Program-made: the position numbers and the translations under genes
NCBI GenBank assembly: GCA_016201065.1
Contig: JACQDL010000061.1
Location: forward strand, 1-64,000
From: Actinomycetota bacterium
Lineage (GTDB): Bacteria; Actinomycetota; Actinomycetes; Mycobacteriales; JACQDL01
Direction of reading: 5' to 3'
DNA length: 64,000 bases
In this document: positions 52,801 through 60,553 of the stretch, in pieces
How the letters are laid out: each line of letters opens with the position of its first letter
Numbering within the stretch: the first letter of the stretch is position 1
The notes under the pieces: model-generated
Seen by the model: only the letters and a program-made list of their open reading frames with translations
Told to the model about the DNA's origin: nothing
Database searches by the model: none

Positions 52801-55800
52801 AGGCCGGACAGCCGCGGCGTCTCGTCAACGAGGTCGAGCAGGTTGAAGACGCTCTGGAACAGCGGGTGCCGGGAGGCGTCGCGGGGCAGCCGCAATGCCT
52901 CCACGATCCCGGCGAAGGGCACACCCTTGTGCCGATAGGCCTCCAGCCCCGTGGTGTGCACGCGGCGCAGCAGCCGACGGAACGACGGCCACCCGGTGAG
53001 GTCCAGCCGGAATGGGAGCAGGTCGGTGCAGCACCCGATCAGCCGTTCCAGCTCCGGCCGGTCCCGGCCGGCCCACGGCACGCCGACCACCAGGTCCGAC
53101 TGCCCGCTCTCGTGCCGCAACAGCACCGCGAACGCGGCCAGCAGCACGGTGAACGGCGACACCCCTTCGGCCCTGGCCAGCTCGCGTACGGCGGCCCCGA
53201 GACCGGCGGGCAGCGTCGCCGCCTGGTGGCCGGCCCGATCCGAGCGGACCGCCGGACGCTCGTGGTCGATGGGCAGGTCGATCGCGGTCGGAGCGCCGTG
53301 GAGGGCCCGCCGCCAGTAGGCGACGTCCGCAGCGGTCGCGGCGGCGTCCTGGCGCTGCCGTTCGTCGTAGGCGACGTCGCCGAACTGCAGCGGCAGCGGG
53401 GGCAGCGGCGACGGGAGGCCGGCGACGAATGCCCCGTACAGCTCGACAAGCTCGTCCAGGAAGAGGCTCCAGCTGGTGTTGTCGCAGATGATGTGGTGCA
53501 TGCCGATGAGCAGTAGGTGCTGGTCGTGGCCGGTGACCAGGAGCCGCACCCGTAGCAGCGGCCCGGTCGCCAGGTCGTACCGGTTCTCGACGTGCCGGTC
53601 GATCTCCACGCGGGCGGCAGCGTCGCGCTCGGCCATGGACCGGTCGGTGAGGTCGATCGGCGCCAACCAGCAGTCCAACTCGGGGTGGACGACGGGGGCC
53701 GCCTCGCCGCGGCGGCTCGTGAACGTGGTACGCAGGGACTCGTGCCGGGCCACGATCTCCGCCACGGACCGGCGCAGCGCCGTGACGTCGAGCGGACCGG
53801 TCAGCCGCGCCGCGAAGGTAGTGTTGTGTCGCGCCGTGTCGGCGTTGAGTTCGGCCAGCGCCCACAAACGCTGCTGGGTCGAGGACGCCACCGGTTCGGC
53901 ACCGGACGGAGCGGGCCCCAGTGGAGTGGTGGACTCGGTGGCGTCGTCCAGCAGCCGAGCCAGCTGCTCCACGGTCGGGTTGGTGAACAGCGCGTAGAGC
54001 GAGACGTCACGGCCGAACTCGGCCTTCACCTGGGACAGCACCTGGGTGGCCACCAGCGAGTGGCCGCCGAGGGAAAAGAAGTCGGCGGTGACGCTGACCC
54101 GATCGACCGGCAGCATCCGCTGCCACAGCGCAGCCAGCCGCTCCTCGGTGGGTGTGCGGGGCGCGACGTACGCGTGGTCCGCAGTCGCCGGGGGGCGGAC
54201 GGGCACCAGCCGCTCCAGCAGGGCGGCCGGGTTCGCCATCGTCTCCGTGACCAGGACGGCCCGCTCGGCCCCGGCTGGCGTGGCCAGCCGACCCGGTCCG
54301 AGCAGGCCGCCCGACCCGTCGGGAATCCCGTGGAGCAGGCGGCCGATCTCGGCCGCGAGCAACGCGGAGTACCGCGCGGTGTAGGGGACGTGCCCGAGCC
54401 GGTCGGCCTGCTCGTCGGCGACCGGGTCGGCCGAAACGTCGGCCGTGGATCCGTCCGGGTCCCGCGCCCAGACCACCCGCGTCCCGGGCACGCGGGAGCC
54501 CAGCAGGGCAAGCCCGTCGTCCAGCCGGCCCAGGACTGTGGCCCACTCGCCGTCCCGGAAACGACCCGAGGCGGGGCACACCACGAGCAGCAGCGGTGCC
54601 GTGGTCTGGCGTCGGTAGGCCCGGACCCCGGACTCCAGGTCGGTCATCGCGGCGTCGAGGATCGTCGCGGCCGCCGCCGGGCCCTCCTCGGGGTCACACC
54701 GGCGCAGCCAGTCCTGCCAGCGGATCAGGCAGACAGCAGCCGCCCGGTCGGCGGGAGCGAACAAGTGCTGGATCAGCTGGCCGTAGCCGACCGGGGTCAC
54801 CCCAACGGGCACTCTCAGCAGCCGCAGCCAGGCCTCGAGCGGGGCCCGGACAAGGTCCGCAGTGAAGGTCGCGGCCAGGGCCACCTCGTCGCGCCGCAGC
54901 GCGCCGAACGACGCCAGCGGCCGCTCGGGCTCATGGGCCGCATCGGCCAGCTCGGTGAAGCCGTCGACCGCGGCCGACACGAGCCCCTCGACCGTTTCGT
55001 CCAGATAGAGGTCGGTGTTGTAGTGAACGGCACCATGCAGGCCGTCAGCGCCCCTGGTGAGGGCGATGAAGAGGTCGAAGTCGGTCAGGTCCGAGTCGAC
55101 CGGAACCTGCGCCACGGTCAGCCCGGCGGCGGTCAGGGACTCCTCACCCGCCTCCGCGACGGTCAGCATCACCTGGAACAGCGGGTTACGGCTGGGGTCC
55201 CGCCGGCCGCCCACCTGCTCCACCACCCGCGCGTAGGGCGCCTGCTGGTGCTGGAACGCCGCACTCACCGCGCGATGGGTCAGGGTGAGCAACTGCTCCA
55301 CCGTGGGGTCGCCGGACAGGTCGAGCCGCATCACCAGCACGTTGGCAAACGAGCCGATCAGCGGTTCGAGCTCGGTGCGCGGCCGTCCCGCCGACGGCAT
55401 TCCCAGTGTCACGTCGTCCTGGCCGTTGAACCGGCGCAGCAGAGCCGCGAACCCGGCCAGCAGGACAGCGTTGAGGGTGGCGCCCGCGCCGCGCCCCTGC
55501 CGCGCCAGGCCGTCGGTCACGACGGCGGAAAGGACGAACTCCCGGTGCCGGCCGCGGTGGGACTGCACAGCCGGACGCGGGTGGTCGGGCGGCAGGGTGC
55601 ACTCCGGTGGCAGGCCGTCGAGCCGGTCGCGCCAGTAGGCAAGGTGCTGCTGCATCACGGCGAGCGCCGCGGGTTCGCGATACCGCCGGGCGTGGTCGAC
55701 GAACTGGGTGGTCAGCGCGGGCAGCCGGGCCGGCCCTTCGCCCGAAAGCTCGCCGTAGAGCGCGACCAGGTCGCGTGTGAAGACGTCCGCGGACCAGGCG

Positions 55801-56306
55801 TCGAAGATGATGTGGTGAGCGGTGACCAGCAGCACATGACGGTCATCGGCGATGGCGAGCAGGCGGGTGGCGAGCAGCGGCCCCCGGGTCAGCGAGAACG
55901 ACGTCGCGGAGTGGGCGGTCGACGCCCGGCCCACGGCCTGCCGGCGCGCGTCGTCCGGCAGGGCCCTGAGGTCGGTGACCGGCATGGGCAGCCGCAGACG
56001 TTGCCTGGCGTGCTGGGCGATCCCGCCGTCGTGCTCGGCGAAAACGGTGCGCAGTGCGTCGTGGCGGGCGACGACCGCGTCGAGCGCACCGTGCAGCCGC
56101 GGAACGTTGAGCGGTCCCTCGAGCCTCAGCGCGAACGGGACGTTGTATGCCGGCGAACCGGGCTCACGTCGGTCGAGGAACCATAACTGTTCCTGGGTGA
56201 ACGAGACGGGCGATGGATTCTCGGTCTTGCGGCGCAGGCGCAGCGCGAGGAGCTCTCGCTGTTCCGGCGTGAGATCGGCGAGCGTCCGCTGGAGACCGTC
56301 CGTCAT
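49830..56306 (-). CDS. NRPS2 without A domains: C-FkbH_N-PCP-C-FkbH_N/pseudo-HAD-PCP-E-like
   Basis: About 2158 residues. C1 (about 35-460) has HHIIFDAW. A domain at about 473-660 then replaces the A domain: VALAATFTADLVRAPLEAWL, CLIRWQDWL and DRLGHVPYT match FkbH N-terminal domains. PCP1 Ser750 in SLGGHSLV. C2 (about 800-1225) has HHIICDN. A second FkbH-type N-terminal domain (about 1250-1430; VTVAASFPVEPVL, VVLLRWEDWL) is followed by a HAD-like part without catalytic residues (RLVLDPAAG, VVLTAAPG, LVLHRDPEV; to about 1595). PCP2 Ser1640 in DLGGDSLL. E-like domain (about 1695-2150): THHLVVDAVS, TVGWFQVLYP, NYMGNF, but TTGHGRE in place of EGHGRE. ATG 56327 is an alternative start. First gene of the operon. 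Confidence 0.88.
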   Translation of the reverse strand: MTDGLQRTLADLTPEQRELLALRLRRKTENPSPVSFTQEQLWFLDRREPGSPAYNVPFALRLEGPLNVPRLHGALDAVVARHDALRTVFAEHDGGIAQHARQRLRLPMPVTDLRALPDDARRQAVGRASTAHSATSFSLTRGPLLATRLLAIADDRHVLLVTAHHIIFDAWSADVFTRDLVALYGELSGEGPARLPALTTQFVDHARRYREPAALAVMQQHLAYWRDRLDGLPPECTLPPDHPRPAVQSHRGRHREFVLSAVVTDGLARQGRGAGATLNAVLLAGFAALLRRFNGQDDVTLGMPSAGRPRTELEPLIGSFANVLVMRLDLSGDPTVEQLLTLTHRAVSAAFQHQQAPYARVVEQVGGRRDPSRNPLFQVMLTVAEAGEESLTAAGLTVAQVPVDSDLTDFDLFIALTRGADGLHGAVHYNTDLYLDETVEGLVSAAVDGFTELADAAHEPERPLASFGALRRDEVALAATFTADLVRAPLEAWLRLLRVPVGVTPVGYGQLIQHLFAPADRAAAVCLIRWQDWLRRCDPEEGPAAAATILDAAMTDLESGVRAYRRQTTAPLLLVVCPASGRFRDGEWATVLGRLDDGLALLGSRVPGTRVVWARDPDGSTADVSADPVADEQADRLGHVPYTARYSALLAAEIGRLLHGIPDGSGGLLGPGRLATPAGAERAVLVTETMANPAALLERLVPVRPPATADHAYVAPRTPTEERLAALWQRMLPVDRVSVTADFFSLGGHSLVATQVLSQVKAEFGRDVSLYALFTNPTVEQLARLLDDATESTTPLGPAPSGAEPVASSTQQRLWALAELNADTARHNTTFAARLTGPLDVTALRRSVAEIVARHESLRTTFTSRRGEAAPVVHPELDCWLAPIDLTDRSMAERDAAARVEIDRHVENRYDLATGPLLRVRLLVTGHDQHLLLIGMHHIICDNTSWSLFLDELVELYGAFVAGLPSPLPPLPLQFGDVAYDERQRQDAAATAADVAYWRRALHGAPTAIDLPIDHERPAVRSDRAGHQAATLPAGLGAAVRELARAEGVSPFTVLLAAFAVLLRHESGQSDLVVGVPWAGRDRPELERLIGCCTDLLPFRLDLTGWPSFRRLLRRVHTTGLEAYRHKGVPFAGIVEALRLPRDASRHPLFQSVFNLLDLVDETPRLSGLDVEPIEVGAPGVDFDLFLTLSWGDGELRADLTYRADLSAPRRARRLLDRFTATVSELLARPDEPIGPTRGRVPAPAPIRAHGHRVTVAASFPVEPVLATARFWAAQVRPGLELLPAGRCQVLRPLLDIDGPFADPDGLAVVLLRWEDWLTGADLSAPRALPAAATRLDGALRDLVEAVRRFRLRNPAPLLIGVVPGALAGAHDPWPGMVADVTQRLRRACARYAHVSVEPVAAWARRYAASPTDTAALEVIAGTLVARAADRGLRRHPDRLVLDPAAGTPGDVGRLVRDQAARGRDVVLTAAPGAPDLAALVAAGAARVAPGDPGDLPAVVAGLGDPSQALVLHRDPEVVAAVRTAHPAATVLLLPADQPLGGIAARLWLLDTAGPDDIPTVASADNPPTTAQRYVDLAADLPTAAAIRSAVDNGYRRVANRASALPRTPRERLLAAIWADLLRLPEVGVHDDFFDLGGDSLLAMRLVHQATAAGVSITPRQLVAHPTIAQLCVLADAGGVAATATVGAPDGATPAPAEAGPVTPAQSWFLTELAPRMRRPAHFNHPYYLEVVRPVAPATLGTAVRLLVEHHDALRLRFDSDPDATGGWRQRCAPVADAVPFTSHDLRTTGPADLDTAVERLAATEQTQLDLHAGPTVRVLHVRLPAPHRDRLLIVTHHLVVDAVSRGILLDDLQSLCGQLECGSTPVLPGRTTSYLAWSHRLAAWANRATTQAELPFWLDQHADGAAVVAPDDPSGATTLGTLGGIGDALDGEVTAGLHEAARRVGGGIRDLLVWAVAATVADSAGSDVCALATTGHGREDLFHDVDVSRTVGWFQVLYPIRLRLRMDATDVDGAADVVRQLRRVPRNGIGYGALRYGSRDLDVRRRLTEHGYPWLAVNYMGNFGFDEVPGQQPWFEVCTAPYGSTEDPDGRWPFPVDVAGSMVAGRLRVDLSYGTTAYRRSTAQRLLDGTLARLRRLAAGCLLDEQRDQYHDHHQRG

Positions 56307-56454
56307 TCCGCCCCGTCCCCTCGCCATGGGTCTCCGCGGCCGCAGTCATGAAGCGCGGCGTGCGAGCCGGCGGAGCTGCCCAGCGTCGGTGTCGTCTCCG
56401 AGAAGAGAGTCGTGCGGTGCATCTGGATACGCACCTGTCGGGTGATTTCCTCGG

Positions 56455-56872
56455 CCCCGGTCTTGAACCTGGGTTGGTGGCGGGTTCCGGTGTCGGTGGG
56501 CTTCTTCACCCGGTAGTGGTTGTGGCGGGCGCGTTTGACCACGCGGGGGTAGGAGCGGTGTCGACGGGCCGGGTTGAGGTTGCGGCGGCGGACGATGCGC
56601 ACGGTGCGCAGGTACTTGATCGATCGGGATCGATGTCAGCCTCGGTTGCCGCTCGACAGACAGGGGCGCTGATCGCGTGGTGGGTGAGCAGGTAGCCGTA
56701 GATCTCCCGGCGGACCATGTCCGGGCTCTTGGACCGCAGCACCCGGCCCGGGCGCCCTCGACGAGCCGCTGGCGGGGGCGTGCCGCGGATGCCTCGGGTT
56801 GACCAACACCGAGCCATACGACCCGTCGGGCAGGATCGTCAACACCGGCAGCCTCAGATCGGCCTCCACCCG
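56455..56872 (-). pseudogene. IS4-type transposase remnant
   Basis: Pieces of a transposase C terminus lie in different minus-strand frames: ADLRLPVLTILPDGSYGSVL, then SKSPDMVRREIYGYLLTHHA, then YLRTVRIVRRR and RHRSYPRVVKRARHNHYRVK. The order is right for IS4-family C termini, but at least two frameshifts and an internal deletion separate the pieces, and the N-terminal half is missing. It sits between the first NRPS gene and the metallophosphoesterase, just outside the cluster boundary. Confidence 0.7.
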
Positions 56873-57228
56873 TCAGCGCCGCCCCGGAGGCGGTCACCTA
56901 GTCGGTAAAGGAGGAGAAGTTGCGGTCGGCGATGGGCGCAGTTCCCCTGCAGCTATCCGCATTTCCCGCGATGGGTTCTCCGCAATCGTCTCACCGATCA
57001 GCTTCCTCGAAACATCGATAGGTGACGCTGGCCCGTTCCGCTATATCGCGGCATCCGCCAGCCCGCCAATCCGGCCCGTCGCCAGGACGTCATGGCAGGC
57101 AAGCGTGGGGTCTGGTTATGACCATAACGCGAGGACGCGCAGCGAAAGTGTGGAACCGCGGGTCACGTTCCGGACTAGTGCGGAAGCTTCGGCTCGACGG
57201 GCGCGATCCGGCTGCCTACGCTCGCGTG
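56873..57228. other. Non-coding stretch upstream of the metallophosphoesterase
   Basis: No convincing gene. TACGCT (57217-57222) is the probable -10 box of the metallophosphoesterase, 6 nt before GTG 57229. The promoter of the 24.7-kb NRPS operon should lie between 56328 and about 56450 on the minus strand, but no clear box is visible to me. Confidence 0.45.
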
Positions 57229-58086
57229 GTGATCGAGGAGAGCGCGGACCTGGCTGCCTTGCTCGCCATCAGCGACCTGCACGTCGGCCACCCGGAGAAC
57301 CGGGACGTGGTCGACTCGATCCGACCCCGCCAGCCTGGCGACTGGTTGATCGTCGCCGGTGACGTGGCCGAACGCGTCGCCGACATCGAGTGGGCCCTGG
57401 GTCTGCTGGCCGAGCGGTTCGCGAAGGTGGTGTGGGCGCCAGGCAACCATGAACTCTGGACCCATCCGCGAGACCCGTTCCAGCTCCGCGGGGTCGAACG
57501 GTACGAGCACCTGGTCCGGCTCTGCCGGGAGCTGGGGGTGCTGACTCCGGAGGATCCGTACTCGCTGTGGACCGGCGCGGGCGGACCAACGATCGTCGCG
57601 CCACTGCTCATCCTCTACGACTACACCTTCCGGCCGGCCGGCGCCGCGACGAAGGCGGAGAGCCTGGCCAAGGCCTACCGGGCCGGCGTGGTGTGCACCG
57701 ACGAGGTGGTCCTGCACCCCGATCCGTACCCCAGCATCGACGCCTGGTGCGCGGCACGCGTGGCGCTCAGCGAGGCCCGGTTGGCGACTCTGCCGCCGCA
57801 GCTACCGACGGTCCTGGTCAGCCACTTCCCGCTGGTCCGGGAACCTACCCGGATACTGCGCCACCCGGAGTTCGCCCAGTGGTGCGGCACCCGGCGGACC
57901 GCCGGCTGGCACACCCGGTACCGGGCCGCGGCCGCGGTCTACGGTCACCTCCACATCCCGGGTACGACCTGGTATGACGGCGTGCGGTTCGAGGAGGTCT
58001 CGTTGGGTTACCCGCCGGAGTGGCGGCGCCGAGGCGGGCCCGCCGGCTTACGCCAGATCCTGCCGGGCCCCGGGAGCGTCCTGTGA
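57229..58086 (+). CDS. Calcineurin-like metallophosphoesterase
   Basis: A 285-residue enzyme with the binuclear-metal motifs AISDLHVGH, DWLIVAGDVAE, VVWAPGNHELW, VLVSHFPL and VYGHLHIP, all intact. This subfamily (FEEVSLGYPPEWRRRG near the end) is regularly encoded next to an Sfp-type phosphopantetheinyl transferase in actinomycetes, and here too a transferase remnant overlaps the stop (GTGA). GTG 57229 is chosen because TACGCT lies 6 nt upstream and the frame before it lacks family similarity; much longer starts (for example 57022 or 57118) are open but unsupported. Substrate unknown. Confidence 0.9.
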   Translation: MIEESADLAALLAISDLHVGHPENRDVVDSIRPRQPGDWLIVAGDVAERVADIEWALGLLAERFAKVVWAPGNHELWTHPRDPFQLRGVERYEHLVRLCRELGVLTPEDPYSLWTGAGGPTIVAPLLILYDYTFRPAGAATKAESLAKAYRAGVVCTDEVVLHPDPYPSIDAWCAARVALSEARLATLPPQLPTVLVSHFPLVREPTRILRHPEFAQWCGTRRTAGWHTRYRAAAAVYGHLHIPGTTWYDGVRFEEVSLGYPPEWRRRGGPAGLRQILPGPGSVL

Positions 58087-58260
58087 TCGAACTGATCCTG
58101 CCCGCGTCGGTGGCCGCCAGGGGTGGTTGGCAGCATGACGCACTGGCAGGGCTACCGGGCGGCAGCTGTGGCCCACGCCGGTGACCTGGCCGGGATCGGG
58201 ATCGACGCCGAGCCCCACGAGGCGCTTCCTGACGGGGTCGGCTGGCTGGTCACCACCGGC
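58083..58260 (+). pseudogene. Decayed Sfp-type phosphopantetheinyl transferase
   Basis: GTG 58083 overlaps the metallophosphoesterase stop and begins IELILPASVAA, like the start of the family. The frame then breaks and about 70 residues are missing; a different frame continues VGSMTHWQGYRAAAVAHAG and GIGIDAEPHEALPDGV, which align with the intact transferase at 30854. The KEAVYKAWYP motif and the rest are absent. Internal deletion plus frameshift: non-functional. Confidence 0.85.
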
Positions 58261-58528
58261 GAGGACCGGCGCGGACCGGCGCGGGCTGGTCGAGCTGGTC
58301 AGCCGTCCGGTCATCCACCCGGCAGCGGCCTCGACTACTACGTCCGGGGTCCGCGCTGGTTGGAGACCGCCCGCGAGGCGTGCGCCAGCGGTGATCCGCG
58401 GGCCGGGGAACTCGGGCGGCCTGCGGTGGTGCCCGGCGAGCCGACCGGGTACGTGCTGGTGGAGGTCTACTGGGAGGCCGCCGGCCTGACGATCGCGGGC
58501 GGCGCCTCCAAGGTGCTGCTGGATACCG
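58261..58528 (+). other. Unassigned open stretch between two gene remnants
   Basis: The frame containing LDYYVRGPRWLETAREACAS and TGYVLVEVYWEAAGLTIAGG runs through here and looks protein-like in codon use, but I do not recognise it. It is probably a further scrap of a deleted gene. Confidence 0.4.
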
Positions 58529-58859
58529 TTGCGACGCGAACTCGCCCAGGCCACAGCCAGCCTGCGAGCTGAGTCGGCGTGGACCGAACTGGCCAAGCTG
58601 GGTTTCTTCGGCATTGGCCTGCCCCTTGAGGTGGGCGGCGGTCCTCGTCCGGATCGGCCTGTTGGCGCTGCGAGCGGCCAGGGGAACACGTGGCCCGGCG
58701 GGAGCAGTTCGGCCGCCGGTTGATCGAGTTCCAGACGGTCGGGCACCGGTTGGTGAGTCTGGTCGCGGCGGCCGAGTTCGCCCTCCAGCAGTGGGACGAT
58801 GAGGCCGGTGCGCCGGCGGCGGACGAGGCCGACCCCCCAACCCCCCGAGGAGTTTCCGG
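58529..58859 (+). pseudogene. Acyl-CoA dehydrogenase scraps
   Basis: One frame reads AWTELAKLGFFGIGLPLEVG, the N-terminal entry segment of acyl-CoA dehydrogenases. After a gap another frame reads RREQFGRRLIEFQTVGHRLV, then SLVAAAEFAL, the C-terminal FAD/dimer segment. About 200 intervening residues are missing. The remnant ends just before the Shine-Dalgarno of the next gene. Confidence 0.75.
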
Positions 58860-60050
58860 ATGACTGTCGGCAAGACCGCCCCGAAGAGCGCCACGAAGGC
58901 CGCATTGACGCGCCTGACCTGGGACCAGGTGCTGGCCCACCGGATGCGGGTGCACCACCTGGACACCCCGGCGCCGGTCGGTGATCTGCTGGAGGTCGTC
59001 GACCGGATCTGCTGCCTGCACGCGCAGCTGCTCTCCAGCGCGGAGCTGTCGCTGTGGGCCCGGGTGGCGGGCGTCACCGCGGGCGAGGCGGAGCGAGCCC
59101 TCTGGGACCGGCGGGATCTGGTGAAGATCTGGGCGATGCGCGGCACGTTGCACCTGGTCGCCGCCCGGCACTATCCGGTGTGGCAGGCTGCGTTGGGGAC
59201 CTACCGGCACTACACCAAGCCGAGCTGGTCCAAGTATTTCAAGATCACCCAAGAGCAGCTTGCCGTCATGCTGCCGGCGATCGATGAGGCGCTGTCAGGG
59301 CGGATGCTCGGCCGGGATGAGCTCGCCGACGAGGTGGCGCACCGGACCGGAATCCCGGAGCTGGCCGACCGGTTGCGGGACAACTGGGGCGCGACCCTGA
59401 AACCGTCGTCGTTCCTCGGCCAGCTCTGCTTCGCCCCCAACCGGGGGCCGAACGTCCAGTTCACCAGCCCCCGGTCGTGGCTGGCCGCGCCGCCCGCCGC
59501 GGTGGACGCCGGTGCCGCGCTGGCGACGGTGACCCGCCGGTACCTGAGCGCCTACGGTCCCGCGTCCCGGGAGGACTATGCCCGATGGTGGGGGCACTCG
59601 CCCGCCACCGCGGGGCGCCTGATCACCGGGCTCGGCGACGAGGTCGTGGCGGTTGACGTCGAGGGGGTGTGCGGCTGGATGCTCGCCAGCGACGCCGAGG
59701 CGGCCGCCACCTCGGCGGGACCGGGCGTGGCTCGGCTCCTGCCCGCCTTCGACCCATGGGTGATCGGCGCCTCGCGCAACGTCAGCGCGTACATCGCCGA
59801 TCAGTTCCGCGATCTGGTGTACCGCCCGCAGGGCTGGATCTCGCCGGTGGTGCTGGTCGACGGCCGCATCGTGGGCACCTGGCGGCACGACGTCGCGCGC
59901 GGCCAGGTGACGGTGACGGTGGCGCCGTTCCCGGCGGTCGGCCCGTTGAGCGACGCCCGGGGCTGGGCCTACGCCGCGGTGGAGGCGGAGGCCGCCCGGC
60001 TGGCCGACTTCCTTGGTGGCTCGCTGTCCTACCATCTCGGGGCGGCGTAG
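58860..60050 (+). CDS. Winged-helix DNA-binding domain protein (HTH_42/AlkZ-like superfamily)
   Basis: A 396-residue protein of the large actinobacterial winged-helix family related to the AlkZ/YcaQ DNA glycosylases. Seen: RICCLHAQLLSSAELSLWAR, VKIWAMRGTLHLVAARHYP, a central RYLSAYGPASREDYARWWGH and the C-terminal LLPAFDPWVIGAS, LVDGRIVGTWRHDVARGQVT. Whether it repairs DNA is not known for this branch. The ATG has GAGGAG (58847-58852) 7 nt upstream. It is intact in the middle of decayed genes. Confidence 0.88.
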   Translation: MTVGKTAPKSATKAALTRLTWDQVLAHRMRVHHLDTPAPVGDLLEVVDRICCLHAQLLSSAELSLWARVAGVTAGEAERALWDRRDLVKIWAMRGTLHLVAARHYPVWQAALGTYRHYTKPSWSKYFKITQEQLAVMLPAIDEALSGRMLGRDELADEVAHRTGIPELADRLRDNWGATLKPSSFLGQLCFAPNRGPNVQFTSPRSWLAAPPAAVDAGAALATVTRRYLSAYGPASREDYARWWGHSPATAGRLITGLGDEVVAVDVEGVCGWMLASDAEAAATSAGPGVARLLPAFDPWVIGASRNVSAYIADQFRDLVYRPQGWISPVVLVDGRIVGTWRHDVARGQVTVTVAPFPAVGPLSDARGWAYAAVEAEAARLADFLGGSLSYHLGAA

Positions 60051-60322
60051 TTCCCGGACACCGCCTGGGGTTTCCGGGACCCGAGCGACACCCGGCGGGC
60101 ACGCGGGACCGACGCGCTGGCGTGGGTCACCTCGCACCCGTTCCGCGAGACCACCGCGACGATCCTCGACGAGGTCGGCCTCAGCTCTCGCGTGGTGGCC
60201 GACCAACTCGGCCACGCCCGGCCGCCGATGATCCAGGACGTGTGCTTGCGTTGGGGTGTGGTCGCGCGGCGGCCGCGCTGGACCGGGCGTTCGGCTACGG
60301 GTCAGGCGAGTCCGATGGGTAA
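60051..60322 (+). pseudogene. Tyrosine recombinase (integrase) C-terminal fragment
   Basis: Begins immediately after the preceding stop with FPDTAWGFRDPSDTRR and continues WVTSHPFRETTATILDEVGL, then SSRVVADQLGHARPPMIQDV. The HxxR and LGH catalytic segments of phage-type integrases are present, but the nucleophile position reads QDVCL: Cys instead of Tyr. A frameshift near 60265 moves the true C terminus (ALDRAFGYGSGESDG) to another frame, ending at 60322. The N-terminal two thirds are missing. Confidence 0.82.
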
Positions 60323-60553
60323 AGCATGGGCCGGGTTCAGGCGGGTGATTGCCTCTCCCCGTTTGACCTGGAACGATGGTGCGCCGGACGAAGCGGCACA
60401 CGAACCGCATACACCCTGATTCCTGGTGATCCGTTGCCGGTGCGTGTGGCCAGGTCGCGGGGCGTTGGCGGTGCCCGGTGGGCGCCCGGAGGTTCTCGGT
60501 TGGGGTGCTCCCGCCGCTGCCGATTGTCGCTCGATGAGGGGTGGCGTCGTCTC

